Origin: Hyphochytrium catenoides
Lineage: Eukaryota > Sar > Hyphochytriomycetes > Hyphochytriales > Hyphochytriaceae
Assembly: GCA_900088475.1 (NCBI GenBank)
Contig: FLMG01003714.1
Span: forward strand, 1-18,335
Direction of reading: 5' to 3'
Length of the DNA stretch: 18,335 nucleotides
Made by a program: the position numbers and the translations under genes. A model generated the notes under the pieces. The model was not told the origin of the DNA. It worked only from the letters and a program-made list of their open reading frames with translations, and made no database searches. Every line of letters begins with the position of its first letter. Within the stretch, counting starts at the first letter, position 1. This document shows, piece after piece, positions 1 through 9,151 of this stretch.

Positions 1-793
1 CAGGAGGTGGCACTTGTGCTTCTTCAGCAGTGCCTTGGCGAGTTCACTCCAAGTTGCCTGCGTCCGGTTCCCTCTGTTCGCGCGTGACTGCAGCCACGCG
101 TGGAGCCAGGATTCCGCCTTGTCTTTGAGATAACTCGAGGCAAGGGTGCCTCTGGTCACCCCGTCCAAATCCCCCTGGAGGGAGAGGAACTTGTCCATCG
201 CCCTCCCCCACTGAATGGTGGCGAGAGCAGAAGCAGCCGCAGCACCGCGAAACTCCGTGGGCTTGTGAGTTAGCTTCGTCAAGTCCCAGTGGCGCGACGC
301 CGGCTTGATCCCTTGCGAAGCAATCCCCATCTCCACCCGCTTGTCGGTCTCCGAAGCGTCATCACTCTGTGGGTCTGCGTCTTCCAGGGCTGACAGACCC
401 ATGCCTGTTATTAAACGCTCCAACTTCACTGCACTCTGCGGGGCAGCAAGCCGCGGGCGCTCATCATAATCCGCAAACACGTGCTGCTTCTGAGCTGCAG
501 CAGGTGTGAAATATCCTTCCAACTTGCCTTGGATGGTTCCTTGTGTCACCACCTTGTCGCCTACCTTCTCGGTGGGAGTCGACAAGACCATGGGGGTCTT
601 TGCCGTGGCGCGGGGACGTTGAGAAACGAGCTGGCCTCGCTCTCGGTCTTCTTGTCCGCGACAAGGAGAGAGACTTGAGATCGTCAAGATGGGCAGCATT
701 CGCCTGACGTTGGTCCTGAAGACTGCTCAGGATCATAGCCAGAGTCTGACCCTGGCTTTCCCATTGAGCAACCTGATGCTCCAGCGCCGTCAC
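1..793 (-). pseudogene. Ty3/gypsy-type retrotransposon gag, 5' part, frameshifted and cut by the window edge
   Basis: Read on the minus strand, one frame stays open from about 729 down to base 1 and runs off the window. Its downstream half has the pattern of the retrotransposon gag (Retrotrans_gag) capsid domain: WGRAMDKFLSLQGDL, then LASSYLKDKAESWLHAWL, then TWSELAKALLKKH, encoded at roughly 215-10. Gag packages element RNA in a cytoplasmic particle. The likely N-terminus sits in another frame (793 to about 660, VTALEHQVAQWESQGQTL...), is heptad-like and coiled-coil, and begins at GTG, not ATG. A third frame carries plausible sequence for a short stretch near 660-610 (VADKKTESEASSFLNVPA). 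Joining these parts needs two separate one-base shifts, at about 661 and 610, so I call it decayed. Zinc knuckle, protease and pol would lie outside the window. Gag family assignment is fairly sure; the exact frameshift sites are inferred. Confidence 0.72.
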
Positions 794-2047
794 CCGGCCA
801 GCGCTGACAGCCGACTGCTGACGTGCAAGCCGGGGGCGGGAGCGGCGCGGATGAACGCTGCGATGGGCTCCAAGCAGTGCTGCTGTCTTCCAACACTTCC
901 GTTACCGCGCCTCCGTTCCTAAGTAATAACCAGGCAGACAGAGTACAGCTGTAACGAAACGAGAACCACGAACTAAGGCCTTGAGTTACTGGTACAGTAG
1001 CCCAACCACGCTTGTCACAAACAACGACGTCGACGTAGTACGCACAGAAGGGCACAGAAGAGAGAGATCAACAAACCACCAAAAGCACAAGACCACCGTT
1101 GTTAAGCTCAGCTACCATGTAACGTTTGAGACTGCTGAGGCAGGTCGAGAGAAGAGAGAGAAGAGAGACAGGAGAGAGAAAGAGAGAGAGAAAGAGAGAG
1201 AAGAGGGTGGCCTGTCTGTCTCTTCCCTTGGCTGACCAGGCCTCAGTTCAGACAAGCACCACGCAGAGGAAGACTTCGCGGGAACACACGCAAGTGACAA
1301 AGTGTCTCCTACTTCAGAGAGAAGTCTATTAACTGAGATTAGAGGATAATAAGAGGGAGTCTCCCTCACGACGAGAGAGCCAGTCTACCTGAGAAATGCA
1401 AAGATAAAGGAATAACATCATGCAAGAGAAGTTGTGTCAACAGGCTATCCTAAGAACATCCAACGAGGAAGAGGACAGGAACGGAATAAGAAAGAGAGCA
1501 TCCGTCGTCAGGGCCATTCTTCGTTGCTGACTCTACTTAGGACTACCCGCCCTGAGAGTACTCTCGAAGAGGAGAGGTCACAACATCTCGTACACTTGCG
1601 GATCGATCCGTGTCCAGTGCGCAATCAGGGGGTTTAGCCGCCGTCAGAGGAGATATATATATATCAATAAGTAAGGCTCAGGGGCATCCTGGCGCCAGAA
1701 GAAGGAGATGCGGCTCTGGAGAGCGATGTCTCATCAGCCTCGAACCAGCATTTTTACTTGCCGGATCATGGTCAATGGAGCTTGATCAATAGACATCCAT
1801 CCGTCTTCGCGTTACTTGCTGCATCATCTAAACATAAGATAGTCTGTTAAAGAGACAGACAACGTTAGGCTTGGCGAGGAGCGAGATCAGTGGATGTTCC
1901 TTACCTTCAGAGAAAGAGCTCAGTCTATACTTTGGTTCAAGCGATTGCCTAAATTATGGACGGCTTGCTTGCGTATGCTCCCATCGTTGATTTATCCAAT
2001 CCATCATCCTCTTGCCTATCTGTGACAGTGAGAGCAGGGACAATACT
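794..2047. other. Non-coding stretch, possible gypsy LTR/leader remnant
   Basis: No convincing gene is seen. Because gag at 1-793 reads leftward, the element's leader and 5' LTR should lie here. Minus-strand sequence near 1590 begins TGTTGTGACC, a plausible LTR start, but no second LTR copy lies in the window to confirm it. A purine-rich simple repeat occupies 1146-1207 and a short (AT)n run 1653-1664. The remainder up to 2047 would include the 3' UTR of the neighbouring minus-strand gene. Confidence 0.4.
1146..1207. repeat. GA-rich simple repeat (CT on the minus strand)
   Basis: About 60 bp consist almost only of GAGA/AAGA units with rare interruptions. Open frames crossing it on either strand are low-complexity artefacts rich in R/E or S/L. 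Confidence 0.9.
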
Positions 2048-2996
2048 CTACATGAGCAACCCAGCTCTACTGACGACCGAGCTGAGGCCCGCACTGCGGG
2101 GCGAGACTCGGAGATGCAGCTGTGTGATGCGGTTCTGCACGGAGAAGATAATAAAAGTCTTGGTGTCATACGTAAAGAGGTCATCGCCTGCTGTGTCCAC
2201 ATTCCCCGTCTCGGACTCATCCACCCGAGCGGGTTCCAGCAGGCCAGTTAAGAGGATTCGGTCTCCTCGAGGGTCCAGCTTAGTCATCCTCACATAGGCG
2301 TCATTCCATCGCATGTGCCTTAGATTCTCCCTTACAAATAGAGTGTGGACAGAGACAGTCAGTAGTGGGTCCCCTATTGATCATCACCAAGGGAAGTCAA
2401 GCTCCAACACGAGAAACTCACAATTGTCTGGCTGCTCCCTTCGGTCCATAGAACTCCTCAATCTTCAAAAGGGCAGCAGCGTCTCTGGCAGGGAGCACAC
2501 CTCCATTCTGTGTGATCAGACAGGATCGATGGAACGCCCCGGTCCCTTCAACGCCCTTGCCACGTCGAACTGTCTGCATGAGGCCAATGAACACTGCCCG
2601 TCGGAAGTGGTAGATCGCCTCATGCTCTTCCTTGTCGAGGATGGATGCTGGGACGCTAGGGTAAGCCCGTGACTCAAGCAGCTGGTTAAGCTTAAGATGC
2701 TGACGTTCTGCTCTCTCCAGCTTGTCCGCCAGGACCTTCATTCGATCTTTACGACGGGCCCGCTTTTCCCTGGTGTTATTCTTAGCAGCAACGACTATAA
2801 TATCGTCGGAGGAACCCATCTCCACCTGACTTGTCCGTCGTTTGGTAGGACGTGGGGTGCCAACTCTGTCATCTTCTTCGGCTACTACGGTTGAAGGAAG
2901 TAACGCAAGTGCCTCGTCTCCCTCGTCGCGCGGCCGTTGGTCCTGTCTTTCCTCTTCCTCTAAGCAGATTTTCATCACACTGCCGTACTCTATCAT
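2048..2996 (-). CDS. Basic-region/coiled-coil protein (bZIP-like, tentative), two exons
   Basis: Exon 1 is 2422-2996 and exon 2 is 2048-2330, giving 858 nt (285 residues plus stop). The intron 2331-2421 starts GTGAGT and ends TTGTAAG. Exon 1 ends in phase 2 and splicing restores ...ARQL|ENLRHMRWNDAYV. Without splicing a TGA follows directly. Residues 1-60 are acidic with a basic cluster (TKRR). Residues 73-86 (NNTREKRARRKDRM) have the N-x7-R spacing of a bZIP basic region and lead into a short helix (to about 108) with weak leucine heptads. Residues 125-285 look like a compact folded domain: a helix HFRRAVFIGLMQTV, then RWNDAYVRMTKLDPRG, then the alternating strand pattern TFIIFSVQNRITQLHLRV. 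That ending recalls NTF2/SnoaL-like folds, but this is only an impression. A DNA-binding regulator in the nucleus is an inference. The start is the first ATG of the open frame; an upstream exon joined at the acceptor-like CTGCTTAG inside codons 9-12 cannot be excluded. Confidence 0.7.
2331..2421 (-). other. Spliceosomal intron of the basic-region gene
   Basis: The 91-bp GT-AG intron has donor GTGAGT and acceptor TTGTAAG. A second acceptor, ATCTAAG, lies 12 nt downstream in the same phase, so alternative use would only remove four residues (ENLR). Its length matches the introns of the docking-protein gene at 9.5-13.4 kb. Confidence 0.75.
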
Positions 2997-3696
2997 GAGG
3001 AGAAAGCGCTTGTCTCTGCCTCTAGGTCACCAATCGCCCACCATCGTCTGCCAGCAGCAACTTCTGCTGGGGATGCAGGCACGCTCTGCCTCTTCACGTC
3101 CGCAGGACAACAAGCGCTACACTATACTCGTTACTTCCTTGGGAGTCGCCCGCCGTGTCTCATCACCACTGTGTTGTTGGAACTATAGAAAATTGGACCA
3201 CTAGCTAGTTAGCAGCGCAGGAGAAAGAGAGAAAGGAGTCCTTTCCCCCGCCGCCGCCAGCAGGCACCTCAGATGAGGAGTCAAACACAGATCGGGTGCA
3301 GAAGACGCGGTCTCTAGCAGGACCTGTGACCGTGCCTCGGTCGTGTGCGATGATGGTCTCCGTTCGCTCTCCGCCGTCCGTCACAGCCTCGGCCAGCGGC
3401 TGCTGCCAACCAACTGTCACGCTCTTCTCCTTTCCACTTCCGCCGGACCACGAAGAACAGACAGACAGCCAGAGTTTCTCCCATTCCCAGAAGACTGTCG
3501 CGACGGCTGGTGAAAGAAAAGGTTGTCCCGTCTTCTTCCTGTCGCGAGAACAGACGGAAGAAGTGCTCACTTTCTCCTCTTCTTGTATTGTAGGTCTCTT
3601 CCCTTCCTTGGCCGCCGGCAAGGCTAGTGGGAGACCTGCTGGCAGAACGTGTGGAACAAGAGAGAAGCGCGACTTTTATAATGCTCTCTCTCTCTT

Positions 3697-3743
<47 letters not shown>

Positions 3744-3747
3744 TTCC

Positions 3748-3779
<32 letters not shown>

Positions 3780-4582
3780 TTTTTTCTCTCTCTCTCTCTC
3801 TCTCTTCCCTTGTTTGTTCGGTAGAAGTGTGTGTTTCAGAAAACGGTTTGTGCTCATTTCTGTCTGGGGGGACAGTTCCCAAAGCGGGAGCCTATACGTT
3901 AGCAGCTACTGATGGCTAACGGTTACACTCTCCCCTCTCCTCCTGTATCAAGACAGGGCCGACGGGGCGACGGGAGCAGTGCACTACTCAAGCGACCGCT
4001 GACCACAGAGCTGATGATGGCCATCGGGCGACGCGGCCAACCAAGACGCCAAGTGCAGCGAGCGAGGAGATGAGGCGATTCATCTGCAGAGAAAAGAAGG
4101 CGGTGAGATCCTCCTGCTGCTGATGCTATGTTTGTTGTGTGGGGAGGTCATCAAGGCTCGCTATTTCCGCACTCCTCCGTCCTGGTGGACGAAAGAAGAA
4201 CTCGCTTTCCCAAGCCAGTCAAGGGGCCTGCTCTGCTATCCAGGGCGGAGGATTATTATCCTGGTTTAGGCGTCATCCCAGGATATTGATTAGTAAGAGG
4301 CAGCTGACAGTGCGATATAGTCCAATACACTATGATAAAGGCCCTGTGCAACCATTTTCACCCTTCTTTGCCCGCCGACGATAGACGACTCGTCCTGAAG
4401 CTCGAGCTTTGTGAACAGCTTGGGGACTTCTTGGGCCTACCCCGCTACTACGTTAAACCTTTATTTTCGTACTTCAAGATCTGCAGATGACGAAAGCAGC
4501 AGAGTAGTTGACTCAGGGACACGGTTAAACATACGTAACGCTGCTTAGTGCTCATTATTAGTAAAATTAGTCATTTAAAAGA
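2997..4582. other. Intergenic region with CT microsatellite, no supported gene
   Basis: This lies upstream of the basic-region gene and downstream of the cysteine-rich gene. The long frames here either lack an ATG start (minus strand, 3205-3621) or depend on the CT tract at 3683-3808. A perfect 12-bp palindrome, AAGCTCGAGCTT, is at 4398-4409. I recognise no protein. Confidence 0.5.
3683..3808. repeat. CT/TCTTT microsatellite
   Basis: About 125 bp of (CT)n are interrupted by TTTC units. It is the longest simple repeat in the window. Apparent serine/leucine or arginine/glutamate proteins across it are artefacts. Confidence 0.95.
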
Positions 4583-5074
4583 CTAGCAGCAGCCACAATC
4601 GTTGCACGCGGCCTCTTGACCCTGCTCCATGCAATCTTCATAACCGTCTCCAGTGCAACCCGCAGGGCTGCATCCTACGAAGGAACAGTGCCAAGTGTGT
4701 CCATAGATGCAACCAAACGAGCAAAGTCGCCTTCTAAAGACGTTTCCATGAGGGCTAGTCCCGTCTGAGCTTAGCGATTCTTGCCCTGTGCTGCAGATGC
4801 TATTGAGTCTCTCTCCAATGGTCTTGAGCACGCCATTGCCCTCGAGCTCCGTGGTCTTCTGTAGGTCTGGAGAAACGTAGGAGGCCACCCAATCATAGTC
4901 AGAAAGAAGACCATAGGCCGCGACTGCTGCCTCTAGCCTCACGTTAAGAGGCATGATGTCGCTGCAGAGAATAGCCTCTGCCCCTTCGGTAGAAGCCGAG
5001 CTAGTGACAGACAGCAGTGCTTGTCCACTCAGGAAAAGAAGACCGGAAAGTAGTGCTAGACGTCGGGCCATCAT
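4583..5074 (-). CDS. Secreted cysteine-rich protein with prepropeptide layout
   Basis: An intronless 163-codon frame starts at tandem ATGs (MMARRLALLSG). Residues 1-28 form a textbook signal peptide: a basic n-region, a hydrophobic core LALLSGLLFLSGQALL, and small residues near A27/S28. Residues 29-113 form an acidic, mostly cysteine-poor middle (C37 and C94 only) with a predicted helix around 43-58. A tribasic R114-R116 precedes a compact tail, residues 117-163, with ten cysteines at 118, 122, 130, 135, 140, 148, 157, 160, 162 and 163. The tail ends DCGCC at the stop codon. The layout suggests secretion, possible cleavage at the basic site, and release of a disulfide-rich peptide of about 47 residues. 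I do not recognise the family. A defence peptide, a secreted effector, a cell-wall or adhesion protein are all possible, and nothing in the neighbours decides between them. Confidence 0.75.
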   Translation of the reverse strand: MMARRLALLSGLLFLSGQALLSVTSSASTEGAEAILCSDIMPLNVRLEAAVAAYGLLSDYDWVASYVSPDLQKTTELEGNGVLKTIGERLNSICSTGQESLSSDGTSPHGNVFRRRLCSFGCIYGHTWHCSFVGCSPAGCTGDGYEDCMEQGQEAACNDCGCC

Positions 5075-5410
5075 AGCGTTCGATAGGGCTTTTTTTGGTA
5101 GAATTCCGGCCGATCACTGATTTGTGTGTAGCTATTGCAGGGGTTGGGGCGTAGCTTTCAGTCCCTTGGAAAGTCTGATACTGACTGAATCGATGGCATG
5201 GGATCTTCTCGAGCTATCGATGGCTTCAACCCACCTTATTGTGCTATGTGTCCTATTCTGGGGTCTCATATGGTTGACGGGGTTGCGCTCATCATCTATC
5301 TAGTATGAGACTCCCATAGTTGTCAGGTATAATCTGGCCCCTCACGCTGAGTCTTCGGTCACCAACTTGTATACGTTGTTGTCCGTTCAAGAATAGACTA
5401 GTTCCACGTC

Positions 5411-5488
5411 TCTTGTCCTTCAAGTGTCCTAAGCTCTCTCTGTCTCATCTGCTCCCTTATGCTGTTATTCTTCTCTTGAAGGACAAGA
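5411..5488. repeat. 14-bp perfect inverted repeat with 50-nt loop
   Basis: TCTTGTCCTTCAAG at 5411-5424 is the exact reverse complement of CTTGAAGGACAAGA at 5475-5488. A related sequence with one extra base, TTGTCCGTTCAAG, lies at 5379-5391. An RNA copy could fold into a hairpin, or this may be the remnant of a small transposon. No function is shown. Confidence 0.65.
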
Positions 5489-6667
5489 AGTTTCTATTAA
5501 ACAATAGGCGCTGCTGATGCTGCTGCTGAGCTGGATAATCACAAAGCGCAAGGAGAGCAGCAGAAGGGTGAGTCAGGCCCATCTTGCGGCTAGGTTGCGG
5601 TGGTCTGAATTGGACTGAGACCAGTCAGAAACTACTGTGTGTCTGACACAGCGTCACCAGTTCCACCTGCGGCCCCACGATAACTCTTTCTGTTCTTTTA
5701 TGCATTAGGAGGCTCAGAAGAAGAGGGCTTGAGCTCTTTATGAAAAACAGCAGTTGCGCCGCGCGCCATGCCTTGCTACTAGTTGAAGCTAATGATCATG
5801 CGAGTGTGGGGTTGCCTCCTTGAAGGCCTTCCTTTGTAAAGAGGCTTAACTATAAAGCGAAGAGACAGAAAAGCTATCGCGGGAAAGAAGCCGCGTCCGG
5901 CCACAATCACGACCCGTCCCATTTAACTAAACGGACTAACGAGAACCAAGAAACCAGAGGACGAGGAGGAGGAGGAGGATGGACATTGAAAGAAGAAGGA
6001 GGAGGAGAGCAGCAGGAAGCGTCGTGTTCACTCTTGCTTCTCCAAAGATCCCAACACCGCCTTCATATGCCATGATAGGAACACAGCGTCCCCGTTGTAG
6101 ATCGTTTCTTACTCCTCCATGTACTAACGGACATCTCCCGACCCAAAAGCAGAAAGAAAGGTGACTCTTATCCTCTGACCCGACCAACCCTCCTAATGGG
6201 TGTCCTCTCCGTCAACAGCGGCAGCAGTAGCCAGAGGCACGCACTGGCAGCCGCAGACAGCAGCTAACCCCCATCCCTCTGTTCCTCCAGCATAATGACC
6301 TTTGGCCCTGCTGGCTTTACTTCTTCCTCTATTTGGTCCTCATCCCGTGCGTTGTTGCGGCGCTGTCTCCTCCTGTCTGCCCTCCCAAGCGCAAACCGCC
6401 ACTTCTTCCATCAACCAAGCTTCTCCTCACTCTGTTACCCTAAAGTAACAAAAGGAGCCCGAATTGACCGGACGCGGTCACCTCACTATCTGTACAGGAC
6501 TATCAGCCTATCCTCGGGGCCACCAAAACTAGCGGAGAGAGGCCAAATTGCCGAGGTTTGTCGAAGCTGACGTCCCTTACGACTATATAGAGTAGAGGCC
6601 ATTGTCTCGTCGCTTAAGATAGTCGCATAGCTTCGATAGTGTTGGGTAAGGCTTCACTAGTTCCCAG

Positions 6668-6688
6668 GATCTGTAGTCTCTACAGATC
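6668..6688. repeat. 9-bp perfect palindrome with 3-nt loop
   Basis: GATCTGTAG at 6668-6676 and CTACAGATC at 6680-6688 are separated by TCT. An imperfect palindrome (GGGTTAAAATTGACCC) follows within about 20 bp. It could be a hairpin in RNA or a protein-binding dyad. Confidence 0.6.
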
Positions 6689-6927
6689 GGCGTTCGGGTT
6701 AAAATTGACCCTTGGAATGTACTCGCTTTCCAGAACCTAGGGGTATGTGACCCGCATGGATCCTGATCTATTCGCAATACGGGACAGGGGGGTCATAATG
6801 CCCTGTCTCGAATGTCTGCTCCGTGTCCGTCACGCTGGTGCGGCCGTACACACACACATCTTAGTCCAACTGCTGAGAGGCAGAATGATGGCATCACGAC
6901 CTTGTTTGGACATCGGCCAATCGCAGT

Positions 6928-6990
6928 CTTTGTCTCTCTCTCTCGCTCTCTTCTCTCTCTCCCCTCTCTCTCTTCTCTCTCTCTCTCCCC
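6928..6990. repeat. CT-rich simple repeat
   Basis: About 60 bp of CT dinucleotides are interrupted by CG, TTC and CCCC. It is of the same kind as the 3683-3808 tract. Confidence 0.85.
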
Positions 6991-7576
6991 ATTCCGTCAC
7001 GACTCACTTCTGCTGAGGCGAAGGGGGAAGGAGGGCGCACCAGTCACACGGAGGAGGAAGAGGGCGTGGAGGAGGAGAAGGTCTGGCAGCAGGAAACGAA
7101 GTAATGTACGGCCTAAGTTGAAGAAGAAACAGCTGCACAGACCATGACCTAGAGAGCTAAAGCTGAGGATGTAAGAAGAAGAATCTTCGGGTGTCGGGTC
7201 ATCATGCCCTTCCCGATAGCACTGCAATGTAGAGCCATGGTTCGTGGATCTAAATAACAGTTCAAACAGCAGCACCAGCCAACGCGCTGTCACCTTCTCA
7301 CCATCGGGGCGACAAGAAAGCAGAAGGTTACAGGTAGCAGCCCCGTCCACACCAGAGAAAAAGGAGCGGAAACTCACGCATCACTACTCACTCCCTATAG
7401 CTAGTTGCCAAAAGGGAAGTACACCGGCAGGAGCAGCAACAGGCTTGCTTTTGAGGAGAGCCAGATTCACATTTTGAGGACCATCGCAGACAAGAAGAAC
7501 CAAGACGAACGCCATTCTCAGCCCTTCTCATCACCAGGAACGACAAGGGCTCGCCGCTCTTAAGAAACATATAAAA

Positions 7577-9151
7577 ATGGAAGAAGCTGCGGCAGCACGC
7601 ACTACTCAGGGCTCCTCTTCTGCGGCCATTATTCTTAGCCCGCCGACAGGCAACGCGTCTGAGTTTGCCCCTTTCGGTCAACGTAGTGACACCTCCGGCG
7701 GCACAAGCTGCAGCACGAATCAAGTTCTTTTGAGGAACATTGTGGACTTTGATGTCAACTCTGGGATCAAGGTCATCTCTCCTCAAGCGTTCGCCGTTCA
7801 GTTAAGGCAGAGCTCATACTTCCTGTCATCATCAGCTGATGACGAAGAGCAAAGTAAGAGGAAGAAGAAGCAATGGGCGGCGGAAGTCACGTTAATAGCC
7901 ATCCATCGCTTTCTCTCCAAGCACGGAAAGCTCTACAGCCCGAAGCACTTCGCTGCAGGCTCCTATGCACGCGCCACGTGTCAGTGTTGCTACCTCCTCA
8001 GCCAACTGCTTCCTTTCCTAGATGCGCCTGAGCACCTGGATACCTGGATGACGAAGAAAATGAAGCAGAAAGAACAGGGGAAGGAGGACGACGACCTCAC
8101 AGGGTTGGACGTGCTCCGCTACTTGGTCTCGGCGTGCATTGACATTCATAACCTTTCAATGTTCATTGACGCTCCTTCTGCAGCCGTAACCGAAGCAACG
8201 CAATGGTCCAGGTGCTCAGTCTGCTCCGCTGCGCTGGAAGAGATTAGAACGCTGCTTGGCATTGTCCTCGAAACTTCTTCTGCTGATGATGAAGATACTG
8301 CTCGAGCGGGAGACGGAACTAGGCGGCCGATCTCTACCATGAAGCTTTCGGCCGCCACGCTATTCAAGAATAAGCCAAAAGAAGAGCTGAAGCCGTCAGC
8401 AGCAGAGCTGTCGGGAGCTCTTCGTCGGCGCATCCTGCAGATTGAGATCTCTGACTTGAAGGTCGAGGCTGACCAGCAAGTGTCCTACGTTGTCAGGCAG
8501 ACGGAGCAGGCGCAGCAGGACAGAGGGAAGAATGATCCTGCCACGCAGAAGAGTTGGAGGGTAAAGACCACTATCGACACAATCTTCTCGATGACCAGTA
8601 AGGTAGCTCCCACCTTCTCTGACTATGAAGGCACCAAGAAGCACTACCAGTGCGCAGCGTGTGACCACACTCTTCAGCTTATCCATCGGTTTGAAAAATC
8701 GTCTCGCCTGCGCTGGCTGCTGAAGAGAACTTTAGACATCAGCGCAAATAAAATGGTGAAGCCGAAGGCGTTGCAGGAGCTCCTTGAAGGTCTTGCAAAC
8801 ACGCTCTCTCTCCTGATGGCCCACGGGACCAGGCCAAGTGCCTCCTGTCGAGGTTGTCACGTTATCTATCGGTACCTTGTTGCGCCCATCCTACTGGTCT
8901 CCTTTTGTGAGCATGGATATGAAATGAGGAGCCCGTCAGGGAGCGCAGTGGAAGGGGAGAAGCCTGCGTTACAGACCGATGACGATGCCGCAAGAAATGA
9001 AGCATGGCGCTGTCACTCGTGTGCTATAGCTGAGGGCGACCATCCTGCTGTGAGGCGGGTTGCGTGTGTCAAGGAAGATTTCAAAACGATTAGCCGTCGC
9101 TGGCGATCTTACATTGAGACATTGTTTCAGCCTGAATTTATTATGGGCTGA
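7577..9151 (+). CDS. Unknown 524-residue protein with five CxxC-type motifs
   Basis: An intronless frame starts at an ATG in good eukaryotic context (AAAAATGG). No signal peptide or membrane segment is seen. Residues 1-60 are low-complexity (A/S/G). A basic patch SKRKKKQ near residue 95 could be a nuclear signal. The notable feature is a series of cysteine motifs: CQCC at 135-138, CSVC at 213-216, CAAC at 359-362, CRGC at 424-427 and CHSC at 479-482. Most are followed by a hydrophobic, helix-like segment (CSVCSAALEEIRTLLGIV, CAACDHTLQLIHRF, CRGCHVIYRYLV), and most are preceded by another hydrophobic helix such as LSMFI, IFSM or LSLLM. Charged, variable linkers lie between (residues 160-180 and 230-330). 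I infer diverged copies of a helix-CxxC-helix unit, perhaps binding zinc or pairing through disulfides. I do not recognise the family and assign no function. Its 3' end faces the docking-like gene, with 340 bp between the stop codons. Confidence 0.85.
   Translation: MEEAAAARTTQGSSSAAIILSPPTGNASEFAPFGQRSDTSGGTSCSTNQVLLRNIVDFDVNSGIKVISPQAFAVQLRQSSYFLSSSADDEEQSKRKKKQWAAEVTLIAIHRFLSKHGKLYSPKHFAAGSYARATCQCCYLLSQLLPFLDAPEHLDTWMTKKMKQKEQGKEDDDLTGLDVLRYLVSACIDIHNLSMFIDAPSAAVTEATQWSRCSVCSAALEEIRTLLGIVLETSSADDEDTARAGDGTRRPISTMKLSAATLFKNKPKEELKPSAAELSGALRRRILQIEISDLKVEADQQVSYVVRQTEQAQQDRGKNDPATQKSWRVKTTIDTIFSMTSKVAPTFSDYEGTKKHYQCAACDHTLQLIHRFEKSSRLRWLLKRTLDISANKMVKPKALQELLEGLANTLSLLMAHGTRPSASCRGCHVIYRYLVAPILLVSFCEHGYEMRSPSGSAVEGEKPALQTDDDAARNEAWRCHSCAIAEGDHPAVRRVACVKEDFKTISRRWRSYIETLFQPEFIMG

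Larger units (their letters stand above)
5075..7576. other. 2.5-kb stretch without a recognised gene
   Basis: All open frames here are short and most lack credible splice or start context. It contains a 14-bp inverted repeat (5411-5424/5475-5488), short GCT runs near 5510-5530, a GGA run near 5960-5976, a 9-bp palindrome at 6668-6688 and a CT-rich tract at 6928-6990. The last few hundred bases are presumably the promoter and 5' UTR of the gene starting at 7577. Short exons of an unrecognised gene could be hidden here. Confidence 0.4.

Noticed and set aside
684-1055. 123-codon minus-strand frame overlapping the gag N-terminus
   Set aside because: It overlaps the better coiled-coil frame and has no domain resemblance.
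3205-3621. 138-codon minus-strand frame upstream of the basic-region gene
   Set aside because: It begins at TTG rather than ATG, is unlike any known protein, and no splice joining it to exon 1 could be shown.
3296-3919. 207-codon plus-strand frame and its antisense frames
   Set aside because: About half of it is the CT microsatellite translated as S/L/F; it has no recognisable domain and no supporting splice sites.
5936-6187. Minus-strand frame with an apparent transmembrane leucine run
   Set aside because: The hydrophobic run comes from translating the GGA/GAA-rich stretch at 5955-6010, not from a protein-like composition.
6572-6590. Possible solo copia LTR, from a shared TTACGACTATAT with 18172-18183
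   Set aside because: A 12-bp match alone is expected by chance in a window this size and flanking bases do not align.
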